Source: Anthopleura xanthogrammica
Taxonomy: Eukaryota; Cnidaria; Anthozoa; Actiniaria; Actiniidae
Assembly (NCBI GenBank): GCA_964019055.1
Contig: OZ025215.1
Span: 203,501 to 267,500, forward strand
DNA length: 64,000 nt
Direction: 5' to 3'
The notes under the pieces were generated by a model. The model was not told where the DNA came from, searched no databases, and was given only the letters and a program-made list of their open reading frames with translations. The translations under genes and the position numbers were made by a program. Positions 13,264 to 28,644 of the stretch are shown here, piece after piece (positions within the stretch are counted from its first letter, which is position 1; the number at the start of each line of letters is the position of its first letter).

Positions 13264-16200
13264 ATGAGTAAGCGGCTCGCAATGTTTCTTCTTCGATGTG
13301 GATTTGCGCTGTTTCTAACCTTGGATCTGATGAATGGTAAGTATTATTTCCTCATATCGAATTGACTCCTGGCAAAAGAATCTAAAATACTCTCTCATTC
13401 TTATTTTCCTAATACTTTTATTTTTCTATTTATTTATATATTTTTTTATTATACGTGTAGTTTATGGCTCAGAGGTCGGATTATTCACAACCAAACCAAA
13501 AAATAAAGAAATTTTTGTTGGTGATTCTGTGACATTTGACTGGGATTACAGAAAGGAAGAAGATATAGAATGGGTGCGTTTCGGGATTGTCAGCAACACA
13601 AGTGAAGATACAACGAAAGCCTTGACTCTTCTCTTGAAAAGACCTAACGAGGTGGTTTACCTTAATACTAAAGAACCTAAATTCTTAGAGTTGGTTCAGC
13701 GCATAAAGTTTTTGGACGGCAAGAGAGCGAGTTTTAGGATTTCAAAAGTCAGAATGAATGACACTGGCAGATACTTTTGCACGTTGAAGAAAAAAGTTGA
13801 AATCAAGACGGTCATGGACTACGTTTATCTCAAAGTTGTCGGTAAGTGAATAAAATATGATTATGTCGTGATGTCGCTTTTAAATCATAGAAACTAGAAC
13901 TATTAGAGAATAATAACCCAGGAAAATTCCATATTTAATTTGGCAGGGAATATTTTGATCACGTAGCTAGCAAAAATACAATTATTTCCTGCTTTCGGAA
14001 GCCAAGTAGAATCGAAGCGTTTCATCCCAAAAAATTCCCAGAAGTTATAGTCTTTACTCATAACATTATGAACGTGTTAATAATTATTCCACGCGTTCAA
14101 ATACGTGGCTTATATTTGTGTTAGACAGTTTACACAAAGAATTTTAGGATCGATTCAAAATATTTTAGGGTATATTGGACATAGTTTTCCCCACAACTGG
14201 TCCATACACCTGCTTATAAATGAAGGCATGTGTAGTAAGCGTCATCGATATACTATGCATGTAACCATTAGTGGCACCTTTGAGCGCGTGCTTTCCGAAA
14301 ACCATGCTTTTTATACCAGCGTCTTGTTACTTTTAGAAATCGATTGTTCATCAAGTCTAACACGTTTTTAGTCTTTGTTTATTCGGTTTTACTTGAGTGA
14401 TTTTCAAAGGGATAAGTCTTTTCATTTGTTTATACAACGACAGCGATTAGCATATACAGAGAGACATTCTTGTACAGCTGGGGAGCGCGCTCGGCTGGAT
14501 CATCCAAAACGCGATAATTAAATTGTTACTGTAAGAATTACTTGAAAAAAAGTTTTTTCCTTCAGAGAGTTAAAACCTGATGCTGGTTTTTTACTTTTCG
14601 CTGCCGGTTTTTTAGAAAACCGCAGAAGAAGCCCAACCTCTTTCAGAAAAAGATCAAATGAAGAGCGTTTTGACAGCAGCGCGAAGCGGTTTTTGCGGTA
14701 ACTTCTCGTTGATTAAATCCGATTTCTTTTTGTAAAAAACAGTGTCTTCCTAGCCTTATCAACCCATGGGAATTACAATAACCTCAAATTAATCTAAACC
14801 CTGGGCAACAGAGTTCTATGAGCTTTCCCCGACTACTAGTAAATTATTTGCATAACTGATGGGCATAAAATGAGGCGAGCCCCTTTAGTCTATGGAAATA
14901 GCTTTTCATGTCAACCACGAGGTCATGAACTACAGCAATAATTGCCTAGCTTAGAATCTTAACTTCGGCTTTGCAGCTTTCAAAAGATACTACTACTAGC
15001 TAGCACTTAACTCCGAGGGGGTAACGTTATGGTACTAGTTTGCTAACGGGGTTTTTGTCGGAGGAAGATGCAATATCAGCTTGTCTTTCTTGTAGACTCA
15101 ATTAGCGAGATGTTTTATTATGCCAGATGTAATATTCGTAATCTATCTTTTTCTAAATTGAAAATCGTTATTACGGAGGCACACCATTACTATCAGTCAG
15201 TTGTCAACGGCCCTGGTCGTAATTGAGTTCGCAAACAATGTTATCTTGATGGGGTTTAGCACAAGACTAAGGGAAAATCAAGGGTTATCTTGTTTTCTTA
15301 GTGTTTAAATTGATCAGGCAATCTGGAGATGTGAAAGACATTAAGCAAAGCAACTCCTCAAAACATGCCAGAGAAATCAAAGTTATAAATTGATAACATA
15401 ATCACCTTGGAAATTTGGTAATTTGTCCATTCATCATTTTTAATATGTACAGCAAGATTGGTGGGCATGCCCAAATGCATTGAAAGCTTTCATAACAATG
15501 ACCTATCTGGTTGGAAAGACCTTGTGATTATCATGAAATACCACCCAGAGGGTCTCATTTGATATGCCATTTATGAGGTACCAAGACTGCAATTCTACTA
15601 ATTTACTTCCGTAAGCCCTAGAACATTCTAGCATGGTAATATGAAAACATCTTAAATTCAATTATATAAAAAGAAGTAAGCAGAAAATAAAAATGTTAAA
15701 GCTGACTTTCCAATTCCTCTCTCTCCCTTAATTGTTATGCATAATTCAACATTACATGTTCTAGTATATCCCAGGGCAATATACCATGGCATGAGTAAAT
15801 GAAACCACGTTTAAGGTAGCCATAACAGCATAAAGAATATATCATTAAAGGAGTTAGTTTAACAAAAACATTGAAAAACACAGGACCGGAGCAACACTAT
15901 CTTTGAAAATGGTAAAGAATATAGCCCGTTTTTAGAGACACGATACACTGTGTTCAGTACCAGCTAGAGAACCTGTTCCAAAGTCCTCAACAATAATGCT
16001 ATGAAAAAAGGTTTATTTTTCGATACTCATTCAAGTCATGCCATGGCAAACTCAAAATTTTAAGTTTGACAAATTTCTATAATTTGAGCTAGAAGAGAAT
16101 TCTGCAGTGAGTGCAAAACAAGTTTTTTTTAATTTATACAAATATAAATTCATGAATCTGCTTGTCTGGGTATATATATACCTGTAGCGTCATCTCTCTA

Positions 16201-19200
16201 TATTGTTGACGTTAGTGTGACGTGTGTTACGAATCTTTGGCTAAATTTAAGATTATTTTATGCTCTTCTTTTCAATTCTCGGTTATCACAAAATTCTAAA
16301 AAACATTTTTTTAAATTAAGCAAATTGTTTTTTTACTTGAAGGAAACATTTTTTCTCCATACTTTAAGGTTCGTTTTAGGAATTTATCACAACAACCTGG
16401 TCTGTTTTTTACTTAATTCTATTCCATTGTCAGTTTTGGAAAAAATCCAGCAATTTTGGTCAAACGAGATGTTTGTTTATCTAAGATATCTATACAGTTA
16501 GATTCCCAAATACAAAAAAGTGTGCCAAAAAATGAATGCAAAGTCAATAAAAGGGTGGAATTGAGAAGAAAGATAAAGAAATATGGTTCAAAATAAAAAG
16601 AATTAGCAAGAGTTCCTAATGTTTATTTATTTAGGATAGCTTCTCAAAAATTTGCCAAAAATAAATGCTTATGGTAAATAAAAGTGTGAAAGTGAATAGA
16701 AAAATAAAGGAACTTATAGATCAAAATAAAAAGAATTAGGAAGAATTTCTATGACATATATTTAGGTAAAGTTACACAACCAAAAGCAGGGAAAAAAAGT
16801 ATTTTTTTCTTTCTGCATCTATTCCGAGACCTTTGCTAAGTAATATATTTGGAATTCAGTATTTTGAGATGAGTAATAAGTATTTTAGCAATGAGTAATT
16901 ATAAAATGATGATTCAAAATCATGAATAATTTATACATCAATTAGAATCTATTCATTGAAAGCTTCCCTATTAATATCATATTACACAATATCTCCAGAA
17001 TTCTATAGAAATATTAAGAGGGTTATTTTTGGATACAGGATGTAAATTAATGCAAATATAAGTATACTTTCTAGAAAACTGAACTATTTGAATAAAATAA
17101 ATAAATGTATACTCTAAAAAAAATATTTTTCAAAATGAAGAAATATAGCTTAAGAATAATGTAAAAGTTATCAATACTTAACACCAGAAAAAAATTTTTT
17201 TTGTATAATATCTGTATATGAAATTTAAGTTAAAAAAGTATAAAATCGAAGGAAAATAGAATGAGTTTTAATAACCCTACACATTCTATTTTAAGCTCTT
17301 AACTTAGCAAAATATGAAATTAAAAATGTGATGAATTGAATTTGAAAAATCTACATTTTAATAAGTTTTTAAAAGAATATAATTTTTGGTGTATTTCTTA
17401 TTATTCATTTTGAATGTTATTGTGTTTTTAGTGAAAATTAAAGACAATTTAAATGAAAATGAAAAATGAGTCTTTTAGTAAATTTCTACACTTTTGTTAT
17501 AACAAATTTTGAAAGAAAATTTACTTTTAATCATTTCTTTTCATTATAAATATTGCTTAAAGATTAATGAAATAGTCACCAAGTCTACGAGGGTTATAAA
17601 GATATTAGCACCATATTGGTAAAGGTTATTATCTTCATACATTTCTGGCAGAGTGCAGATTATAGGCTGTCTGCACAGTACAGCCTTCTAAGTATATTTT
17701 ACCATGATTGTGAAATTTCACACACTCTGATTGGTCGAGCGCCATGGTAAATAAGAGGACATACAGATAGAATGACAAATCGCAAGCTTTTTGTTTCCAA
17801 AGTTAATAATTTTGTATACTATTCAAAGGGTGTTGTCATCATAATATTATCCTTACCATGAAAGTGCTATTTCACAGTCTCATAACGAAATCTAGTAGTA
17901 CATTTAATGTTATTGCTGCCGGGTAACATTAGTAATAATAAGGAATTTGTAGGCCTTAATTGCTAGCTTCATATTATTAATTTTTATCACCAAAATAGCC
18001 TACACCTTTTTCATTTCATTCCCTTGGGTAAGGGTGAGGGTGTCTCGAAAACTCAGATTTCATAAACACAGATTTCAGACCACAAAAACTTAGAGAGATT
18101 ATTTATGGGTCTGAGTTTTTGAGGTCTGTGTTTTCAAGGTCTTTGTTTTCAAGGTGTGTCAATTTTCGAAGCAACCCTTGGGGAATGGTTGCATGCATTC
18201 AATAAACTTTTTATAAATTGATAACTTGCAAGGAACTGCAGAATTTCTTCTTCTTCACATGGTGAATAAAATGTCAAATGAATTAATGATAAAAAATTAT
18301 TTCACCCAGATTTGCAGATTGATGAGAAGGCTTCAAAATCAGAAGAAGAATCATGGAAAAAGCAGAAGATATCGCTAGTCTGCATGGTCAGAGTAGTCAA
18401 GGATGAACCAGTCACATTTACATGGTTACGACAGCCAAATAACCAGACTTTAAGCCGCGGCATGCATATTGATACCCGAACTGAGAGTATATTGACCATT
18501 ATAACATCTTCAGATTATCATTTTACAACCTATACTTGTGTTGCAAAGACTAAAAGAACAACAAAGCAGCATGATGTAATGGTGAAAAGATTGTGTAAGT
18601 AATTAACTATTGATGGGTGAGATGTTAATGGTAATTCATGTTGCAGTGGCAATAAGTGTCATATACACCTGCAGTTAGTGTTGTCAAACAATGTCTGTAA
18701 GAGACTACGACGAGGCTCATTGTACATGTCATATATAATACTTGGATGACCTTTTAATTTGTTGTTGAAGTGTTCAATATCAACTCTTACTTTTGACACA
18801 TTTTCCCTCAGATGAACCAGGTCCCCCATTGAATCTACAACAGCAGTATATCTTCGACAAACAAAGAGGAGAGTCCTTCCACAAGGTCTACTGGAGTGTT
18901 CCAAAGAACAATGGAGGTGCTAAAGTTATGGGTTATATTGTAGAGTATAAACCCCGTGGGATTGACTGGGATAAGGCGACAAGGGTCATGACCAAAAAGA
19001 CATTGTTTGAAAGGTTTAACCTCAAAGAAGGTAAACTTTATGACGTGAGGGTGTTGGCCAGGAACAAGGTGGATGAAGGAACCTACTCAAATGAAGTGGA
19101 AATAAAGCTTCCAGGTAAGAACTGATTATATTGCATGTGCTTTATATTCATCTCCTCAGAGAGGCACATAGCATCATCAACATCTAATGTAAATATAGAT

Positions 19201-20424
19201 ATCATCATTAACATCAGTTTCTTTACTGTCATCATCAAGCAGCATCATATTCTATCCAACACCACCCAACATCATCATCATCACCACCATATATCATCAT
19301 CATCATCATTACCATATATCATCATCATCATATATTATCATCATCATCATCATATATCATCATCATCATTACCATATATCATCATCATCATATATCATAA
19401 TCATCATCATATATCATCATCATTACCATATATCATCATCATCATTACCATATATCATCATCATCATTACCATATATCATCATCATCATATATCATCATC
19501 ATATATCATCATCATCATCATCATTACCATATATCATCATCATCATATATCATCATATATCATCATCATTACCATATATCATCATCATCATTACCATATA
19601 TCATCATCATCATTACCATATATCATCATCATCATTACCATATATCATCATCATCATTACCATATATCATCATCATCATCATATATCATAATCATCATAT
19701 ATCATCATCATCATCATTACCATATATCATCATCATATATCATAATCATCATATATCATCATCATCATCATATCATCATCATCATTACCATATATCATCA
19801 TCATCATCATCATATATCATAATCATCATATATCATCATCATCATATCATCATCATCATTACCATATATCATCATCATCATCATATATCATCATCATCAT
19901 ATATCATCATCATCATCATATCATCATCATCATTACCATATATCATCATCATATATCATCATAACCATATATCATCATCATCATCATATATCATCATCAT
20001 CATCATATATCATCATCATTACCATATATCATCATCATCATCATTACCATATATCATCATTACCATATATCATCATCATTACCATATATCATCATCATTA
20101 CCATATATCATCATCATCATCATCATTACCATATATCATCATCATCATCATATCATCATCATATATCATATATCATCATCATATATCATATATCATCATC
20201 ATCATATATCATCATCATCATCATCATCATTACCATATATCATCATCATCAGCATCACCATAGCAACTTTATAATTACTAAGAAGTAACAGTTGTTTTTG
20301 AATTGATTCTGTAGGTGGGTATCCATCAACAGGTGCAAGATCCAACTCATCAAACATACATGATTCAACATGGTGGTCATGTCTTCTTAGTATTACTCTT
20401 CTCATCACAAAACTACAATGGTGA
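13264..20424 (+). CDS. Ig-Ig-FN3 surface protein, likely GPI-anchored
   Basis: Exons 13264-13336, 13461-13841, 18310-18594, 18812-19114 and 20315-20424 join with every intron in phase 1, giving 383 residues. Exon 1 encodes a signal peptide (MSKRLAMFLLRCGFALFLTL). Exon 2 is a V-set-like Ig domain: the F-strand DTGRYFC is present, but the B-strand cysteine is replaced (VTFDWDY), so the usual disulfide cannot form. Exon 3 is a second Ig domain with canonical SLVC, FTWLRQ and YTC. Exon 4 is a fibronectin type III domain (PGPPLNL, YIVEYKP, YDVRVLARN). Exon 5 encodes a Ser/Asn-rich stretch and a hydrophobic tail (SCLLSITLLITK) that stops almost at once, as in GPI-attachment signals, though a weak membrane anchor is possible. 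One domain per exon with phase 1 junctions is typical of the Ig superfamily. Role in adhesion or self-recognition is inference. The 4.4-kb intron 2 and the repeat-filled intron 4 hold no other gene. Confidence 0.8.
19257..20265. repeat. Compound ATC/TACCATAT microsatellite, 1 kb
   Basis: It lies within the last intron of the Ig/FN3 gene. Runs of (ATC)2-6 alternate with TACCATAT or ATAT spacers over about 1,000 bases, giving a higher-order periodic pattern. The 379-codon plus-strand frame of His, Ser, Ile and Tyr across it is an artefact of the repeat. Confidence 0.95.
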
Positions 20425-23247
20425 CAATGTGATCATCATATTCAAGAGATGGAACATATTCCAATCATACCAAGAAAAAGACTTATATGAAAAGAGGCAT
20501 CAAGAACCAAGAAAGAAATACAAAACTGTTCTGTCGTCGGGGATACTTAAATGGAAATTGACAGACAGTAGCAACACCCTCTGGAACGACCAGTGAGTTA
20601 ATATTTAACATTAAAATTAGACGTTAAAGTTCAAAAACAAACAGTAAGAGTTTGCATTAAAGTTTACTATTATTAATAAGTTAAAAACTAGAAGAATAAT
20701 ATATAATTATACAGAAAAAAATGCTTGGAAGATTATTTCTAAGTTTTAGTATGATTACAAGGCAAATCTGTTATTATTTTGTCGCATATTGTTATATTCA
20801 TACATATTATAGTCTTGCACGAAGCAAAATTAATATAATTAGCAAGATGTTTTTTTATGATGAATTCTTGCAATTATTGTGCAAGTTTGAGTTCCACATA
20901 GATATAAGTTTGTAAAGATAATGGAATATTTAGTTAAGGAAGTTTTTTATGCAATAATTTTACATTTTGTGTCTTTTTTACAAAATGTTTTCTTTGATGT
21001 TTGTGGTGTTCAAATTCTGCCCTTCACGTGATGCCGAGTCCAGAAAAACAAGAGAAAAAACACAAGTACTTTACCACCACACCACCCTTTTGATCCAACC
21101 CATACAATTAATATCTTGATAACATTAATTTATAAATTAATAATTGGGGAGTTGCACTAATAGATCACATTGAACACATGACTTTACCCCTTGAAAAAAC
21201 CCCAAATGGAACGAGCACTTTGATATTAGTAAAAAGACAAAGTTTCAATATTTTGACTATATTCTTTAGTTAGATCTTGTATGGAAAAATGTGCTGGGTT
21301 TTGATGCATTTGATTGTCTGGTTCAAGGGGTTAGAGTTTTGTTAAAATTAATGAAAATCCCAAATTAATTTGTTAAGATTAATCATAATCGTAACTTATA
21401 TGGCATTACACCTTCTGTCAATTCTCCTCATGTATTTAAAAGTTACATTTGATATGTGCGTAATATACTGCATTATTATAGATGATTAATATTTGTAATT
21501 ATTACTACATAATATTTATGGTAATATTTTGATCAAGCTTGATTTTACTTCATGAAAACTTTAGACCAAAGTTGAGAACAACAAGAAAGTTTTTATGGTG
21601 ATTTTGAAGTCGTTAGAGATATGACAATAATTATTGAAAGAGTGATTTTTTAGATAACAATTATACTACACTGTAGTTAATAAAACAATCTGACAGTAAA
21701 AATATTATATATAGACAAATAAACCATTGCAGTCTTGAAAATATCCATACCGGTACCTCATCCATGGAGGGGGATTAGATTTCCAAGGGGCGGGGAGGGT
21801 CTAAAGAGGGTATATCATGTAGTTCTAGAAAGTATCCATACCTCATCCATGGAGGGGGATCAGATTTTCCAAGGGGTGGGAGAATCTGAAAAGAATAATA
21901 TCCATACCTCCCTAATGGAGGAATTGGAATTACCGACCTGAGAGGTTAAAATGATCAAACAATCTCTCTTGAATAGAAACCATTACCTACTGTTATTACT
22001 ACAGTTTGAGTGAAAACAATGTACATATTCAGCTGATTCTTACATATCTTAGTGCTATAATAATTGTAGATGTCATAGTTCTTTATAGATGATATAGCAC
22101 TCACTCTGACTGATACAATTTATTGAGAAGCAATTAATATACTGTATAATATATATACCTATTTTCAAAAAATGTTGTCAAAGCCAAAGGAGAATTAAGT
22201 TATAGCTAGGTCATAGGTTATACCACAAGGAATTATAGGCATAAACATATATAAACAAGATTAATAGGCCAAGGTGTTTAAAATGGCTTCGTCAACTTCA
22301 ACCTTCAAGTTCTTGACCAGAATAAAAGTTTAATAAATAAAGTAACACAAGTCATTCCTGCTATTCTTGGATTTTGGAATAACCTATTTCCTATCGCTTA
22401 TTGCCTTTGGTTCTGACAACCTTTTTTGATATCAGTATATACATCAGAGTAAATTTCATAGTTATATAAAACCAGGCATTTGTGTTAGGAATCAATCCTA
22501 CTAACTTGGCATTAAATCAGCTCTAATGCAGCAGTTGCAAATTTGATTGCGATATGGACGTGGCAGAATGATATGGTGTATATCTAGTTATTCTTATTGT
22601 AGTCACCAGATGGATAGATCATAAAGATGCTTCTAGTGCATTATTTTGTTGACACTTAATTAACTTTGATAGGAAATACCAAAAAGAACTGAGTGAGTAC
22701 TTGATGACGTTCTTGATAAGGCTTTGACTTATAACTTAGGTCCTCACTAAGGTCAAAGCCTAAAGTAGTCAATAAAAAACAAAACGATGACAACTGTATC
22801 TTGTTGTTTCAGAGTTAATATATATCTAATGGGTGGTTCCATCAATACTTTAGGCCATGCCCCCTTGTCACAGAGGACAGAACTCACACGTAGATGTATT
22901 ACTACTATACCCCAGCCTCCTTGTAGGTGCAGATATGAGATTAAAATAAATGAAAATTGGAGCACGAAATGTTATTTTACAGTGTTTATCACAAGTCTGA
23001 AGTATAGTGACTGTCATGTATGTAAAAGGTTTAGGGAAATGAGATGCTGGGGTGGGACGTGTGGGTAATCTTGAGTACTACCCCCCCTCCTTTTTCCTCT
23101 GGTACCCATTTACCCTAGGGCCCTCCTCCTCTGGTACCCAGTTCCCCACAGCACCAGTCCCTTTGAGTATACATAATCAAAAGGGCAGTGAAAAACGTTT
23201 CCCACCTAAACTCAGCAAGCACTTTAACTCAGGTATATTTTCATTCA
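20425..23247. other. Intergenic; contains dispersed tandem repeat
   Basis: No gene seen. At 21740-21910 a unit containing TATCCATACCTCATCCATGG, then GGGGGATTAGATTTCCAAGG, occurs two to three times. Related units, including TATATTGTGTAGTTCTAG, lie at 53760-53905, and an inverted piece lies near 54400. The rest is AT-rich. Confidence 0.55.
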
Positions 23248-26524
<3,277 letters not shown>

Positions 26525-26609
26525 AACAGAACTAAAAAATGCATAAAAACGTCAAATAATTGAGCCAAGAAACGTTTTTAGAACGAGGTGGTAGAATCAC
26601 TCTTCGAAA

Positions 26610-27957
26610 ATGGCGCCGGGAGGCAGTCTAAGCCAGGCGTTACTCGGTGCAGGAGAAAAACTGGGTTCTATACTAACTGGCAAAACAACCACTATGGGAT
26701 ACCTGTGGTGCATGGTAAGCATCGGGATCTAGGAAGCGACTTTTATTTGGGTAGACATCAATATCATACAATATAGAGAGAATATACTGAATAACCAAGT
26801 GTCAGTAAACTGAGACCCAAAAACCAAACAAACAAAAAATCTTATCTGGAGTGGGATTCGAACCCGCGTTGTTGCCTCCAAAAAATCGATTCTGTGCCAT
26901 ACCCCCGAGACATCCGCAGAGCTGAGGCGTGGTATGGACTTCGGACTTGACGGCAATTAAATCCTTCTGCCCTTGGGTGTACGAATTACGCAAGAAAATG
27001 TTCTAGCCCGAAGGCATCAGGGGAGAGACCAGCCGGCCCCCAGACCATATCTACAGCTAATCCCTTGCACTCTGCCACGCACGGTTGAAAAATTGATGTT
27101 AAAAAGACTAGTCTATCTGGTGCATTGTTTTCACGGCTATTGTTTTGCTAATTTATTAAAACCGTGGACCAGTGGCAAAATCTTGGGCATCCAAGACACT
27201 GAGTCAAGCCCGTCTGGGGAGGGTTAGCAGCTGGATGGGTGGCTTAGTCAAGCTTTTCCAACTATTTTTTCAATATGAACATAACATAATAGATATCAAA
27301 CTTTGCTGTTTTTGCTCGCGATTCGTCAATGCAGTCATAGTGTAACTGATTCCTGTCCACCCAAATGCCTTGCGCGCATGCGCAGCCTCCGAATGGCAGA
27401 TTAGTGCCCAGTTTCCCTTTCCGTTTCTCGGTCAAGGTCAATTTATCTAAAATATTAATCTTTGATTTTATCCAAGTATTTACCTTTTGTTCATTTATTT
27501 TTCTATGGGAGGGGAGGGGAGGGAAGGGAAAATAAATGTTAAAAATTGGCAAGAATTTTTTTCCACTTTTTTAATTCTAAAATATTGTTTGAGTAAAAAA
27601 AACTCAGTCAAAAAGAGTCAGCCTTTTAAGCTTTAAAAGTGGACTAATTGAGGTTATTGACCTTCAAGTAGAATAACAAAAGAATAATTCATAATTCAAC
27701 GACCAAAAGAATGAAAGATCGAGTAAGAATTCTTAGACTAATAATCTTCAAAGAAGATACATTTAACTTGAACTTTTTTTACTTTAATTTTCTCTTTTAA
27801 TTTGTCAACACTGAAACATGAGACTGAATATAGTTTTTTTTTTAAACGTTTTCGCTGAATCAGAATTCAAACCTTTCGTTCGTTTAATGTTTTATTTTCT
27901 CAGATATGGTCCGAGCACAGGATCTTTTCCAACACTGATTCGCAGAATAAAATTTAG
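26610..27957 (+). CDS. Possible small divergent gene next to TOE1
   Basis: An ATG in good context (AAAATGGCG) at 26610 opens a 35-codon exon (MAPGGSLSQALLGAGEKLGS and onward) ending at a consensus donor, CATG|GTAAGC, after 26714 in phase 0. It starts only 86 bases from the TOE1 start on the opposite strand, so the two could share a promoter. A phase-0-compatible acceptor (TTTTATTTTCTCAG) at 27903 leads to an 18-codon terminal exon ending at TAG 27957, giving 52 residues. I do not recognise the product. The first exon is moderately convincing; the second-exon assignment is tentative and another downstream exon is possible. Confidence 0.35.
26840..26995 (-). mobile_element. tRNA-derived SINE-like repeat
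   Basis: Read on the minus strand, it contains GCGGGTTCGAATCCCACTCC, a good RNA polymerase III B-box with flanking stem, preceded by a degenerate A-box region (TGTCTCGGGGGTATGG). It cannot fold as a proper tRNA: the acceptor and anticodon arms do not pair and there is a T-run in the middle. A tRNA-head SINE or tRNA relic is more likely. It lies in the putative intron of the small divergent gene. Confidence 0.45.
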
Positions 27958-28455
27958 ATTTCAGTTATCGGTCTTTTTTTAATTTGATGAGATATATACT
28001 TCTTTTTGACTCGAAGGAATAGTTAGTGCATTTTTTCTAGTTTCAAAATCACTAATCAAAAGGACAGATCAGTAACTGGTACTTTGTTCACCAGGTAACT
28101 CCTTCATGGGTTGCTAATATTGTGTCCCAGTTTTGTGATATAAATTTACACATTCAGTTTATCTCCAAACATACATGGATACATATTACTTCCCGTTACC
28201 CTGCCACTATACCAATTAGTTAGAAATTTCAAGAAATAAGAATATTCCGATTAAAAAACACGATGATCAATATAGAAAGTGTCATCCATCCACCATTGGT
28301 ATTTCCTAGGGCACCATGTAAGAGCAGGTCTTTTAAGAGGACAACAATGTGCCACCTTGCTGCTTTAACCAGGGTTAATACAAAAGACTATTGAAATGAA
28401 TGGAGAAACTACCGGAAAAGCACCAAAAATCTTGAATTATTGATAGCCATGGACG
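27958..28455. other. Intergenic, upstream of the minicollagen promoter
   Basis: AT-rich, with no frame of note. It is the likely upstream regulatory region of the minicollagen gene, but I cannot assign specific binding sites by eye. Confidence 0.4.
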
Positions 28456-28461
28456 TATAAA
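28456..28461 (+). promoter_or_regulatory. TATA box of minicollagen gene
   Basis: TATAAA lies about 190 bases upstream of the minicollagen ATG. It is followed by a 5' untranslated exon that ends at a strong donor (TTACG|GTAAGC, intron from 28527). The matching acceptor (TTATCTCTACAG, ending 28637) sits 7 bases before the ATG at 28645. TATA, leader, short intron and ATG make a coherent promoter-leader unit; the transcription start, near 28486, is inferred. Confidence 0.6.
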
Positions 28462-28644
28462 GAACAGTCAGGTTGGTCATTGTGGTAGTTCAGTCTGGTG
28501 TTCACTTTACAAGACACATTGTTACGGTAAGCTGCTTTCAACGTTATGTTCATTGAACCCTGTGATTTTTATCAATGAAACTATATCCGAACTTCAAAAG
28601 CTTACAAATTTATAACTTCTTTTTGTTATCTCTACAGGTGAATC

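Noticed and set aside
13011..13271. 86-codon frame just before the Ig/FN3 gene
   Set aside because: It overlaps the start codon of the signal-peptide exon in another frame and has no domain; probably 5' untranslated or promoter sequence.
16217..16501. 94-codon frame in the large intron of the Ig/FN3 gene
   Set aside because: AT-rich Phe/Leu composition, first codon not ATG, no splice link.
19135..20274. 379-codon plus-strand His/Ser/Ile frame
   Set aside because: Pure ATC/ATAT microsatellite within an intron of the Ig/FN3 gene.
26849..26910. Possible tRNA gene on the minus strand
   Set aside because: Good B-box, but no pairing acceptor or anticodon arms; better explained as a tRNA-derived repeat.
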